In this document: positions 24,582 to 35,450 of the stretch, one piece after another
How the letters are laid out: each line of letters starts with the position of its first letter
Position numbering within the stretch: the stretch's first letter is position 1
Assembly: GCA_946811695.1 (NCBI GenBank)
Contig: OX328125.1
Location: forward strand, 107,925,715-107,989,714
Direction of reading: 5' to 3'
From: Gonocerus acuteangulatus
Lineage: Eukaryota > Arthropoda > Insecta > Hemiptera > Coreidae
Length of the DNA: 64,000 nt
Position numbers and translations under genes: made by a program
The notes under the pieces: model-generated
Told to the model about the DNA's origin: nothing
Seen by the model: the letters and a program-made list of their open reading frames with translations, nothing else
The model's database searches: none

Positions 24582-25228
24582 ATATCCTTAGGGTCAAGAA
24601 TCATCCCCAAAAAACTAACGTTGAAAAAAGAGGCCAAGTTCCAGGCCCCTTCCAAAAACAGTTTGCCTATGAAAGTTATGATATCATAGTATTGGGCCAA
24701 GTTTGGCTCTTTATACCTTGTCGAGACCCTGATAAATACCCTCTCACTTATTCGTGCATACGTCCTTGGCCGTATATATTTATATATATAAATACCTTAC
24801 ATACGTCCGTGGCCGCTTTAACTTACATGAGAGTTCATACAAACTCGATCGTTTTAAGTCACCAAAGAGTTTAAAATAATCCTGAATCGTTACCCAAAGA
24901 GCCTGAATCTTTAAGTGCCTGACATGTTATAGCAAATCCGATCGTTATAGTGACAATCATTTAACGAAAACTGAATAATTTAGAATTGCACTAATAAGTG
25001 AGAGGGTATTATTAGGTTCTCAACAAGGTATTAAGGGCCTAGAACTTGGCCCAATACTATGATATCATAACTTTCATAGGCAAACTGTTGTTGGGAGGGG
25101 CCTGGAACTTGGCCCAATACTAGGATATTATACTATCATAGGCAAACTGTTGTTGGGAGGGGCCTGGAACTTGGCCTCTTTTTTCAATGTTAGTTTTTTT
25201 GAGGGATGATTCTTGACCATAAGGATAT
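24582..25228. mobile_element. Inverted-repeat element with duplicated arm segment
   Basis: The left arm (24582-24758) and right arm (24987-25228) are inverted copies containing TATCCTT..GGTCAAGAATCATCCC, GAAAAAAGAGGCCAAGTTCC and ACCCTCTCACTTATT. The right arm has a tandem duplication of a 62-63-bp segment (AACTTGGCCCAATACT at 25043 and 25106, plus a third partial start at 25168). The spacer of ~230 bp is AT-rich. No ORF. It is a MITE-like or fold-back element of unknown class. Confidence 0.8.
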
Positions 25229-25639
25229 AGTACGGTCAGTACACAACAGTACCTTTAGAGATACCCATTAAAGGCTGAATGGGCCTAGGGATGGTCCAAA
25301 ACTTCGACGCTAATCCTCGAAAGATGAAACTGGAGTATAAAATCTTTATTAGTCTCCAGACTATGAGTGGAGTAGCCCATTACACTTGTCCTTACCTAGT
25401 GTACAAACTATACATAGTTTATCAGGTATTATTATCATAAAAATTTCTTGCGATAATACGGTGTTAGTTAGGTCGAAGTATTAGAGATATGGCTGTGATA
25501 TTGTCATCAAACTATCAAATAATATTGCAAAAGAATTAATTTTGAATTCCTGAGTCCTATATCCGAAGTCAATATTAGAGCAGGTTCTTGCAAAACTTTG
25601 AAGGAGTCTTCAGCTCCATATGCATTTCGGAAAGTATGA
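25229..25639. other. Unclassified spacer
   Basis: No gene or repeat recognised. Confidence 0.4.
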
Positions 25640-26269
25640 TCTTGTTCTCAGGCTTCTAGGAGGATCTTCTTAAAGAGCTTTGCAAAACTTGGGCCAACTC
25701 TCGCCGTTAAAATTCCTGGCCCGTCCAAACTCCTTGCAAGGAAATTGGATGAAGGGAGAGAGATAATGAAGCAGCATTTGGAAGCTAGTACTGGAAGTAT
25801 AGGAGTACGGGAGGTTAAGTCGATACGTGCCGGGGATGTGTTTGCGGAGGAGGGGGGGTATGAGAGCGGGTGTTACGGGAGGGAAAAGAGGATTTCGATT
25901 TGAAGCGTTGGAATATATAATATGGTCTTCGGGATTGAATTACTTGGTGAAGGACCGAGCCGAGAAAGTACTGTTGACGATAAACATGGAATAGCCAATT
26001 CAACTCCTGGTAGAACTGCGTTTATAGAAATCTCTGGGGATCCCGAGGATAAAATAATGAAACAGTTCATGAGGAGTTTAAGTTTTGCCTCGAGATCGCC
26101 AGAAAGTCCACCGTACACCAAACAACCTTTGACTATGGTTGGGGGAATAATAAGAAGGTTACGAGGAGTTGACGGGTCTTTGTTGGCAGGAGATGGAGGG
26201 GGAGGTTCAGCTGTAAAATATAAATCCACGGAAAATATGAAAAATATATTTTTTCCAGGAAGGTTTTGA
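25640..26269 (+). CDS. Unrecognised open region with one internal stop
   Basis: A single plus-strand frame is open from 25640 to the stop at 26267-26269, broken only by a TGA at 25901. The downstream part starts with Met at 25922 (115 codons). The upstream part includes KLLARKLDEGREIMKQHLEA and a charged helix-like stretch. The downstream part ends with a Gly-rich segment near 26190. I recognise no domain. Base composition is richer in G than most neighbours, and the region is not part of any repeat seen here. The minus strand also has a 118-codon frame (25873-26229), which weakens the case. It could be an exon remnant, a Gag-like LINE ORF1 piece, or chance. Confidence 0.22.
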
Positions 26270-26342
26270 GCAAATATTATTCCAAGGTTTTAACTATTGT
26301 ATAATATAATACATAATCTGATAAAGTTACAACAAAAAACGG

Positions 26343-28185
26343 ACCACTCAGAATGTCATGTATCTAAAAGGGTAGCTCAGAATGCCATGTATCTGAAATG
26401 GTAGGTCAGAAAATTATGGATCTAAAAGGGTAGCTCAGAATGTCATGTATCTGAAAGGATGGCTCAGAATGTCATTATCTGAAAGGATGGCTCAGAATGT
26501 CATGTATCTGAAAGGATGGCTCAGAATGTCATTATCTGAAAGGATGGCTCAGAATGTCATTATCTGAAAGGATGGCTCAGAATGTCATTATCTGAAAGAA
26601 TGGCTCAGGATGTCATGTATCTGAAAGGATGGCTCAGGATGTCATGTATCTGAAAGGATGGCTCGAAATGTCTTGTATCTAAAAGAGTAGCTCAGAATAT
26701 CTAAAAGAATGGCTCAGAATGTGATGTATCTGAAAGGATGGCTCAGAATGTCATGTATCTGAAAGGATGGCTCAGAATATCATGTATATGAAAGGATGGC
26801 TCAGAATGTCATTATCTGAAAGAATGGCTCAGGATGTCATGTATCTGAAAGGATGGCTCAGTATGTCATGTGTCTGAAAGGATGGCTCGAAATGTCTTGT
26901 ATCTAAAAGAGTAGCTCAGAATGTCATGTATCTGAAAGGATGGCTCGAAATGTCTTGTATCTAAAAGAGTAGCTCAGAATATCGTATATCTAAAAGAATG
27001 GCTCAGAATGTCATGTATCTGAAAGGATGGCTCAGAATGTCATGTATCTGAAAGGATGGCTCAGAATGTCATGTATCTGAAAGGATGGCTCAGAATGTCA
27101 TGTATCTGAAAGGATGGCTCAGAATGTCATGTATCTGAAAGGATGGCTCAGAAGGTCATGTATCTGAAAGGATGGCTCGAAATGTCTTGTATCTAAAAGA
27201 GTAGCTCAGAATATCGTATATGTAAAAGAATGGCTCAGGATTTCATCTATCTGAAAGGATGGCTCAGGATGTCATGTATCTGAAAGGATGGCTCGAAATG
27301 TCTGGTATCTAAAAGAGTAGCTCAGAATATCGTATATGTAAAAGAATGGCTCAGGATTTCATCTATCTGAAAGGATGGCTCAGGATGTCATGTATCTGAA
27401 AGGATGGCTCGAAATGTCTTGTATCTAAAAGAGTAGCTCAGAATATCGTATATGTAAAAGAATGGCTCAGGATGTCATGTATCTGAAAGGATGGCTCAGT
27501 ATGTCATGTGTCTGAAAGGATGGCTCGAAATGTCTTGTATCTAAAAGAGTAGCTCAGAATGTCATGTATCTGAAAGGATGGCTCGAAATGTCTTGTATCT
27601 AAAAGAGTAGCTCAGAATATCGTATATCTAAAAGAATGGCTCAGAATGTCATGTATCTGAAAGGATGGCTCAGAATGTCATGTATCTGAAAGGATGGCTC
27701 AGAATGTCATGTATCTGAAAGGATGGCTCAGAATGTCATGTATCTGAAAGGATGGCTCAGAATGTCATGTATCTGAAAGGATGGCTCAGAAGGTCATGTA
27801 TCTGAAAGGATGGCTCGAAATGTCTTGTATCTAAAAGAGTAGCTCAGAATATCGTATATGTAAAAGAATGGCTCAGGATTTCATCTATCTGAAAGGATGG
27901 CTCAGGATGTCATGTATCTGAAAGGATGGCTCGAAATGTCTGGTATCTAAAAGAGTAGCTCAGAATATCGTATATGTAAAAGAATGGCTCAGGATTTCAT
28001 CTATCTGAAAGGATGGCTCAGGATGTCATGTATCTGAAAGGATGGCTCGAAATGTCTTGTATCTAAAAGAGTAGCTCAGAATATCGTATATGTAAAATAA
28101 TGGCTCAGAATGTCATGTATATGAAAGGATGGTTCAGAATATCAGGTTTTTAAAAGGATGTTTCAGAATGACAGTATCTTGTGGG
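26343..28185. repeat. 29-bp minisatellite with 638-bp higher-order repeat
   Basis: About 64 units of GAAAGGATGGCTCAGAATGTCATGTATCT type, 26-30 bp each. Main variants are ATGGCTCGAAATGTCTTG, AGAGTAGCTCAGAATATCG and the short CATTATCTGAAAG form. A long block repeats almost exactly: the TCATGTGTCTGAAAG variant is at about 26871 and again at 27509, a step of 638 bp. No stable ORF. Confidence 0.95.
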
Positions 28186-28857
28186 TTAGCCCAGAGAGAG
28201 TACTACAGCACATAAATCTATTTCCGCCTCTTTCGTTACGCAGTCCGGCTAACTAACCACCCTGCCACCGAAGATATTTAAGCTGAAGGAGTTTTATATC
28301 GGTTATATACATATCAAGTATCGCCTTTTTCGTACATTCCTCTGTTAGAAATATCGATAGAGTAATAGCACCCTAACCAATATCCATTTTGGAGATTCTC
28401 TACCTCGTTCCCCCTTTGGGTGCGATGAAGCCCCCGGTTCGATCAATAATCCCAACACCACTTCCCTCGAAATTCCTTCCTTCCTCCCAGAAGACTGCCT
28501 TCATACCACCATGTGTTCTAGTGCTGGCAGATAACAGGTCTGATACTACTATTCGGCAGATAAGGAAACGGATCCCTAAATACTCTGCTAAAGAGAATGT
28601 ATCTCTGGTGGGGGTTCAATTCCCAGAATACCGAAGAGGGGGAGCCCCCCCCCCCCCCCTTCTCTCAATTCATCCAAATCCTTCGCTCTCTTCCCTTCTT
28701 CCCCGGGAAACTCTCAAGCCCTATTTTCCTTAGAGAATGGAAGACCAGGAAAAAGGCACATTTTGTATGTATATGTATTTTCCCTACATTTTAGCATTTT
28801 CCGAAGGAAAGTATCTACTGAGGTTGCACGCAAGAAAAACTTTTTGAAAAAAGTGAA
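28186..28857. other. Unclassified, with a C run
   Basis: Contains a C run at about 28647-28661. Plus-strand open frames at 28389-28733 and 28763-29089 have no recognisable domain and run into low-complexity sequence or the MITE. No gene is called. Confidence 0.4.
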
Positions 28858-29211
28858 TCAGGCTGTACCGTATGAAATGTCAGTTTTGGACATGGCGATT
28901 TCCTTCAAATGTCTTGAAACTTTCGTGGCTCCTACTCCGAGTTCTTTGGCATATTCCCTAGTGCTTTTTGAGGGACAAGCTTCAACCCTTTCTTTCAGGT
29001 GGTCATTGTCAAGCTTGGTTTCTGGCCTTACTCGCTCCTCGTTGTCAAGGTCAAAATTTCCACTACGAAACCTGGAAAACAACCGGTAAACGGTTCGTTC
29101 ATTCACCGATCCCTCCCCGAACGCCATGTTAATGTTCATACACACCTCAGCAGCGCTATGACCGAGCTTAAATTCATAACGAAAAATAATACGGATTTCC
29201 ATTGAAGTCAT
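28858..29211 (-). pseudogene. Mariner transposase N-terminal domain, catalytic half deleted
   Basis: 117 codons starting MTSMEIRIIFRYEFKLGHSA. The first helix-turn-helix region (about residues 5-55) includes GEGSVNERTVYRLFSRFRSG. The linker has the DLDNEERVRPE segment, a changed form of the usual Asp-Glu-x-Arg-x-Gly-Arg-Pro. A second helix-turn-helix (about residues 70-108) includes STREYAKELGVGATKVSRHL. In the family these bind the terminal inverted repeats. The D,D34D catalytic domain is absent. The last eight residues (DISYGTA and the residue before) are read from the terminal repeat. It could at most make a DNA-binding fragment. The coding region is open, with no stop or frameshift. Confidence 0.85.
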
Positions 29212-29402
29212 AATTTAAGTTTTATTTTTTTCTCAAAGAATCGTTCTCACAACACAGTACGCAAGTTACTGATTAAATAATAGGAATAAGAGAGCTTTAA
29301 TTCTATATGAACAACAATGATGTTGGTAAATAATGAAATAAAAAAGGGAAAGGATTAAATCGCAAAGTAAACAAAACTGACATTTCATACTGTACAGCCT
29401 GA
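28858..29402 (-). mobile_element. Mariner-derived MITE, complete
   Basis: 545 bp with inverted ends of about 31 bp: TCAGGCTGTACCGTATGAAA at 28858 and its complement ending ...GTACAGCCTGA at 29402. It carries only the N-terminal half of a mariner transposase gene. The coding sequence runs straight into the 3' terminal repeat, so the catalytic half has been deleted. A second copy at 6208 has the same internal junction. TA flanks are clear at 6208 but degraded here. Confidence 0.88.
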
Positions 29403-29866
29403 TACAAATGTTCACCAGTCCTACCTAGCAGATACCGAATATATGATGGTGATGTTTCATTATGAGGTATAAATGGTAGCTGGAAGTTATTATAAAAATA
29501 CAAAGAAGAATACCTTGTAACTTTTTTCTACATTTTTTTATTGGCTTAAATTCTTCCTTACCTAATCAAAAATGATATCCAAGAGCGTTTACATAGCGAT
29601 AAGGTTTGTAGATGTGCCTTTACACTCACTGTAACCTTTACAGTACTCACTGTATGCCTTTACTCTTCTTCAATACATTTCAAAATTAAATACCTTTTTA
29701 TTTTTAATACAAGAAATTATAAAAAAAATTAACATTTCAGTACATAAAACTTTATAGTAGTTTTTCTCAAAACTATGTTTTTCAATGCGGGCGATACTCA
29801 AGTTCCTTCATTTACACCCGATCAACTTTAAATTTTAACTCCAGCTTCTTAATAATGTCTGCTAGT
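29403..29866. other. Unclassified AT-rich spacer
   Basis: No gene is visible. An 18-bp phrase CTTTACACTCACTGTAACC and a related ACTCACTGTATGCCTTTAC repeat near 29620-29660. Confidence 0.4.
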
Positions 29867-29867
29867 A

Positions 29868-30180
29868 ATTTATTTATTTATTTGAAATCTGTACAGGTTA
29901 ACAGTACAATGATCAAGTATGTTGATCCAGATATTTTATGTACAAGTTGACAAAACTGGCAAAAGTAAAATAAAATGAAAAAAAAAAAAAATTGGAAGAA
30001 TCCAACCATTGTTGGCACTTCCAGAGGTGTCTCAATAAATATTTTATTGATCGTGAAAAGATCAGGCAAGTAAATTGTCTCGGGCCACTGTCTCTTAAGC
30101 CGCCTGGGAGGATAGTCTGGATGGGATTCGGAAGATAAGGATTGACCTTCAGGATTAGGATGGTAAGACAATTGCTAGTA
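29868..30180 (-). mobile_element. 5'-truncated Jockey-like LINE, C-terminus and 3' UTR
   Basis: On the minus strand the coding end reads HPNPEGQSLSSESHPDYPPR followed by RLKRQWPETIYL. This closely resembles the plus-strand copy at 56500-56981 (NPEVLSLSSVTHPLSPPRRL then KRHWPRDLL), so both belong to the same family. The 3' UTR follows and ends CTGTACAGATTTCAAATAAATAAATAAATTA at 29868, the AATAAATAAA-type tail. Only about the last 35 codons remain. A C-terminal RRLKR block before a basic/hydrophobic end is typical of Jockey ORF2. Confidence 0.7.
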
Positions 30181-30361
30181 ATGTACGTAGGCTTTTTTTG
30201 ATTCATGGAATTATAAGGATTTTATTACCGATTTAGGATGGATTTTTTTAAAATAAAATGAACAATTGTTCAGCGTTTTTTAAAAAAATAACATTTCTTA
30301 AAAATCCTATGTTCTTTACTATATTTTACGATCTTCTTTCAAAGTAATTTTAGTTGTTTGT

Positions 30362-30575
30362 TCTAGAATAAATTTATTTAAATTTTAACGTCCATTTATT
30401 ATTAACTAGGAATTTTAGGACGGGTTATCTATAGGTTACCACCCTTTTCTAGCCAGGATAGGGCTGATGCCTTCTAAAGAAAAGCCACCAACCCTAGTGG
30501 GAATCGAACCCACGACCTTTGGCTCAGAGAGTTAAGTGCTCACGCCTTAACCCACACGGCCATCGCGTCTCCTCT
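30362..30575 (-). mobile_element. tRNA-derived SINE, reverse copy
   Basis: Full-length relative to the copy at 20084. B-box complement GAATCGAACCC is at 30501-30511 and the head ends CACGGCCATCGCGTCTCC near 30572. The body has GGTTACCACCCTTTTCTAGC and CAGGATAGGGCTGATGCC. The (AAAT)n tail lies at the low-coordinate end. Confidence 0.85.
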
Positions 30576-31190
30576 AGAATAAATATTGCCGCCTGTAGAT
30601 CATCACCCGTGAAAGTAGATGGTTTCCGCTCGTCAGACTGAACCCCGTCTTTGTTTTCGAAGAATTAAAACTTTGGATACTTTTACGACCGATATAAAAC
30701 TTATGACGTAAAGAACTGAAAAATATTAATTTATGTGTTACTTATAAATTGGTCAAATTGACTTTAGGTGGCCGAATACGCTCAGTTCAAACCTCAAGGC
30801 CGAAACTGCAGATTTTGGCCTGCAGGCTTGGCCAGAACGGATCTAGCACTCACACGATAAGTTAATAAACCTCAAGACAGGGACCGCACAGTCCAGTTAT
30901 AATAGACCAACTGAATATGAAGCAAATATCCTCTAGTCCACACACATCTGGCCTGGCCTGCACAGTCCCGGTCTCAGTTAATCTATTGATGTTTTCACTC
31001 TACCTCGATGGACTGTACAGCTCAACTCTGGCCTTAAGGATGTCACATACACGGTGAGGAATATCTCAAAATTTGGACTGCGCAGTCCACATCTTGGGAT
31101 ATTCCTCACGTTGTTTGGGCACCCTTAGATTTTGATCACAAAAGATTTACAGTTCACATAGGAGGGAACTAGTCAGTAATCTAGTGACTT
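30576..31190. other. Unclassified, with a 56-bp palindrome
   Basis: No gene is visible. GTGAGGAATATCTCAAA...to...ATTCCTCAC at 31054-31109 is a spacer-free palindrome centred on TGGACTGCGCAGTCCA. The motif GGACTGYRCAGTC recurs in degenerate form near 30885 and 31010. Confidence 0.6.
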
Positions 31191-31194
31191 CTTC

Positions 31195-31310
31195 CCTGAA
31201 TTCTCATGTGGTACGAGTCCCGCCTCTGTAGGTTGATTTTTTTTTCAACATTGGACTCCATAGGTATTTAGGAAGTGTGGTAACCTGTAGATAGCCCGGC
31301 GCTAATGCCC
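31195..31310 (+). mobile_element. SINE fragment
   Basis: GGTACGAGTCCCGCCTCTG (decayed B-box), then TTTTTTTCAACATTGG and GTGTGGTAACCTGTAGATAGCCC, matching the SINE body. No tail is recognised. Confidence 0.55.
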
Positions 31311-31565
31311 TAGAAGGCGATGAAACAGTAAAAAAAAACTTACTTTTGCCTTCTTGTTCGACAGACTGGCAAGTAGCTTCCCCTGTCCTAAATTTTTTTT
31401 AAATTCGATTTTTAAAGGCAATTCAACCACGCGGGTCATTGTTGCCTATTTAATTTTATTGGAATGTAATAATTAAACAAAATGTAAATTCAAGGCAGCA
31501 ATCAGATAATACAACAAAAAATATTTGTGTACATAGACACACACAAACAGACACACACTCACGAT

Positions 31566-31568
<3 letters not shown>

Positions 31569-31619
<51 letters not shown>
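31569..31619. repeat. (TA)n microsatellite
   Basis: TA run directly before the Penelope-like inverted repeat. Confidence 0.97.
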
Positions 31620-31623
<4 letters not shown>

Positions 31624-31627
31624 AATA

Positions 31628-31840
31628 CGAAGACAAGGTATGGTTGGGATTCGGCTAGGAGACAAAAACGTCAGACCTTCAGGAAGAAATCTGTATTGGA
31701 CGTTTCGGCTGCAACCATGGTTACGTAAGTGTCTTCGAGGTCTTCCTTCCTCCCCCCTAGGCATTCTCGAGTGCTGAAGAAGGCTGCCTATGTGCAGCCG
31801 AAACGTCCAATACAGAGATCCCAACCATACCTTGTCTTCG
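31628..31840 (+). mobile_element. Penelope-like terminal repeat relic, inverted
   Basis: The outer arms CGAAGACAAGGTATGGTTGG and its complement enclose a second inverted motif (CTGTATTGGACGTTTCGGCTG against CAGCCGAAACGTCCAATACAG). The right half contains CTGAAGA (31774-31780), a hairpin GGCTGC/GCAGCC, then GAAAC (31800-31804), the hammerhead layout. A related reverse copy is at 60775-61240. Hammerhead-bearing terminal repeats are known from Penelope-like elements, but no GIY-YIG or reverse transcriptase sequence is seen here. Confidence 0.55.
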
Positions 31841-32151
31841 TATCACTACTACGGCCAACTATCTCCATCTCCACTATATACATAAATGTCCTAGGATTAA
31901 CAGCCTTTAGCATCTCCTTTAAATTCCGTTTTTGTGTCATTGTTTCAGAGAGTAACCTGTAGATGCAGCCAGCTGCCCCGTGAATCACCAGCAATATCTA
32001 TCAGCTTCCGAATACAGACCCTCATGAAAACAGACCAAGAGTAAATAGGCAGATCTTCGTATAACCGTGAGTATAAGCAACAATCAATGATAATATACAA
32101 TAATGGACATCATGATAAAATATAGAAGTTCTAAAACTAAGAATATTGTAA

Positions 32152-32156
<5 letters not shown>

Positions 32157-32225
<69 letters not shown>
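32157..32225. repeat. (TA)n microsatellite
   Basis: TA run flanking the inverted repeat at 32260-32437 on its left. Confidence 0.97.
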
Positions 32226-32230
<5 letters not shown>

Positions 32231-32259
32231 CTTTAAGCTACTTCGCTGGGAATTAAATG

Positions 32260-32434
32260 TGTTGTTCATTCGGCATCTCTCTCCAGCGGTCTTGCTCCTC
32301 CTATCATCGCAATATTTCGCCGGATTCCTCTCCGGCAAGGATGAGTGACTGCCACAAGAAGCCGCAGAGGAATCCGGCGAAATATTGCGATTATAGGAGG
32401 AGCAAGACCTCTGGAGACAGATGCCGAATGAACA

Positions 32435-32437
<3 letters not shown>
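32260..32437. repeat. Inverted repeat between two (TA)n tracts
   Basis: 72-bp arms (32260-32331 and 32366-32437) beginning TGTTGTTCATTCGGCATC and ending GATGCCGAATGAACAACA, with a 34-bp spacer. Sequence near the centre, GGAATCCGGCGAAATATTGCG, resembles the GAAA side of the hammerhead-like motifs but lacks a clear CTGANGA. Probably another terminal-repeat relic. Confidence 0.75.

Positions 32438-32440
<3 letters not shown>

Positions 32441-32487
<47 letters not shown>
32441..32487. repeat. (TA)n microsatellite
   Basis: TA run flanking the inverted repeat on its right. Confidence 0.97.
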
Positions 32488-32492
<5 letters not shown>

Positions 32493-33339
32493 CTTGCGTC
32501 ACAGTGTTTGTAACCAAACACCTCCGAAACAGCTTGACCGATTATTATGAAATTTTGTGTTTATGTTCGGTAGGACTGAGAGTTGGATGTTTTTCAAAGC
32601 CCTAAGTGATAAGAGTGGTTCACCCCTCTAAAAGTTGTTTTAGCATAAATATGATTTAGCTATGAATAAAGAGAAAAAAAAACGTAACAAAAAAGTGTCC
32701 GCTGGCGTTCGCGCATGCGCGGTGGCCATGTACGAAAAAGAAGATCTACCATGTTATACAGTACCTACATTACATAGGTTTGTCGGGTGGACCTAAAGCA
32801 TATTTATGTTCCTGAATTTGAGCAGAAGGATCTAAACGAAATTATTTTATTTTTATGATTTGGCATTAAAAAAAATACACACAACCTTACATTTTGACCC
32901 TTCTACCACCAATCCCCATTTTGAAATAGTGATATTAGTATTTTAACAATTTTCAACCCCTGATCAATTATCACTGGATCAGTTATTCCCGCCAGGCGTC
33001 TGCCGGTGTCACTTCTCATCAAGTTACCGCACGGAGTAAGAATGAGAACGAAGCCGGTCTTTCTCATACAATAAGTTTTCTCTTACTCCCTATGCAGTTT
33101 TCGGCCATTATTATTCCCACAGATTGAATTCAAATGCGTTCAATTTCCAATTAGATTGGCGTTGGTAGTGACAATCAATAAGTCGCCAGACCAAACGATG
33201 CCTCTTTGTGGCTTTGATTTGCGACACGGACTATCATTCGTTGCACGTTCTCGCCTAGGAAACCATCCAGTTTTCTTCGTTTTTTTTTGTCGGTTAAAGA
33301 CTTAGGACTAACCAAAAATATCGTACACTCCATTGCACT
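32488..33339. other. Unclassified repeat-like sequence
   Basis: No gene. CCTCCGAAACAGCTTGACCGA at 32521 is typical of non-autonomous elements in arthropods. The reverse complement of one unit of the 20-bp array at 51109 lies at about 32697-32741, containing GCTGGCGTTCGCGCATGCGC. Confidence 0.45.
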
Positions 33340-34905
33340 AAGCTATTGATATTGTTTTTTTTTGGTAAAAATGAAGTTTCACGCCCTCAAACCCGATTTC
33401 TTTCGAATTTTGTACAATAACGTATTTTGATGCACTAAACACGAATACGTTAAAAAAAAACCTTCGCATTTAACTAGGAAAGAAGTTACTAAGCACTAAA
33501 GTTAATAGAATAATTAATAGAATTCTAGTAATTTTAGCGAGTTGGATTGACTGGGGTTTTGTTACCTTCTTGAGCGAGCGGAAACGCATAGCACGTATGC
33601 CCTTAAGCGACAGGTGACCACGGGTGAGGATGCCCTTAAAATTAACAATATTTTTGAATAAATGGTTTCTGAACATTTCAAATGGGAGTTCTCTCTTTCC
33701 CAATGTTACATATCTGCGCATGCGCGTGTTTAAAAATACGCTGTTGACGCCTAGTTTTATAACCTTCCTAACAGTGAATTTTAGTGCTTAATATTATATT
33801 CTATTATTTTTAGCGAGTTGGATTGACTGGGGTTTTGTTATCTTCTTGAGCGAGCGTAGCGAGCGGAAATGCATAGCATGTATGCCTTAAAGTCGTCACA
33901 AATTTAGTTGTTTACATTAGCTCTCATAACCCACATAACAGTGAACTCTAGTGCTTAATAACTTCTTTCCTAGTTAAATGCGAAGGTTTTTTTTTTTTTT
34001 TGACGTATTCGTGTTTAGTGCATCAAAATACGTTAACGTACAAAATTTGAAAGAAATCGGTTTTGAGGGCGTGAAACTTCATTTTTACCGTTTTTTTAAT
34101 AGTCTTTATCCCTCTATTAAGTGGACTGTATTTTTGTTTGGTAAAAATGCAGTTTCCAGCCCTCCAAACCGATTTCTTTCAAATTTTGCACAATAACGTA
34201 TTTTGGTGCACAAAACACAAGTACGATAAAAAAAACGTCGGATTTAACTAGGAAAGAAGTTATTAAGCACTTAAATTCACTGTTATGAGAGCTATTAATT
34301 ATAGCGAGTTGGATTGACTGGGGTTTTGTTATTTTCTTGAGCGAGCGTAGCGAGCGGAAACGCATAGCACGTATGCCCTTAAGCGACAGATGACGTAGCC
34401 CTTAAAATTGACAATATTTTCGAATAAATGGTTTCTGAACATTTCAAATGAGAGTTCTCTGTTTCCCCATGTTACATATCTGCACATGCGCGTGTTTACA
34501 AATACGCTGATGACGCCTAGTTTTATAACCTTCCTAACTTTAGTGCTTAATATCCAATTCTATTGATTTTAGCGAGTTGGATTGACTGGGGTTTTGTTAT
34601 CTTCTTGAGCGAGCGTAGGGAGCGGAAATGCATAGCATGTATGCCTTAAAGTCGTCACAAATTTAGTTGTTTACATTAGCTCTCATAACCCACATAACAG
34701 TGAACTCTAGTGCTTAATAACTTCTTCCCTAGTTAAATGCGAAGGTTTTTTTTTTTTTTTGACGTATTCGTGTTTAGTGCATCAAAATACGTAAACGTAC
34801 AAAATTTGAAAGAAATCGGTTTTGAGGGCGTGAAACTTCATTTTTACCGTTTTTTTAATAGTCTTTATCCCTCTATTAAGTGGACTGTATTTTTGTTTTG
34901 TTCAC
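33340..34905. repeat. Alternating inverted copies of one module
   Basis: Four copies of a ~350-bp module in alternating orientation: about 33340-33730 (reverse), 33780-34130 (forward), 34135-34500 (reverse) and 34540-34895 (forward). Shared phrases are AATGCGAAGG plus a T run, TTGAAAGAAATCGGTTTTGA and GAGCGAGCGTAGCGAGCGG. The forward-reverse pair is itself tandemly duplicated with a step of ~760 bp (GCGAAGG at 33979 and 34738). Short frames starting MRRFFFFFDVF are duplicated with it and are not genes. Confidence 0.85.
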
Positions 34906-35450
34906 TGAATGGTAGTAGCGGTAAACTGGTTCTACTGTAATCAAAAGTTTTGTTATACTCACCAAAGAGTTATGCATTCAGTCCATCACTATTAGTCCTC
35001 AAGTATGATGTGGAGCTCCTCTCTTCACTTGGACGTCACACTTTAGGCACACTTTGAGTTCTCTCAAATATTAGTATTTCCTGCTCGCGCACTACTCTTA
35101 CGAGTCTAACGGACACACGCACAAACACTGCTCGCAAGGATCTTTAGAAAACACTTCTCCCTCATGGAGTCTCTGAATACACTGCCAACCGGATCACAAC
35201 CGATCGGACTCTAGCTCCTCCATAGAGGTCCCACCATGGAGGTATGATTCACATTGCACCAAACAAATATATATTGAAATGGATGTGAGAACAAAATGGA
35301 TATTATTTTTATTGGGCGTCATCGTTCACAGCGATATATTCCTCTTTCAGTCATAGACCACATATCCACATAACAACAATAAGTTAGTTTTTTATTTATT
35401 TGACTATAATTGATATGGCAAAACAACATTTGCCGAGTCATCTAGTGTGT
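34906..35450. other. Unclassified sequence
   Basis: No gene, and no repeat shared with the rest of the window was recognised. Confidence 0.4.
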
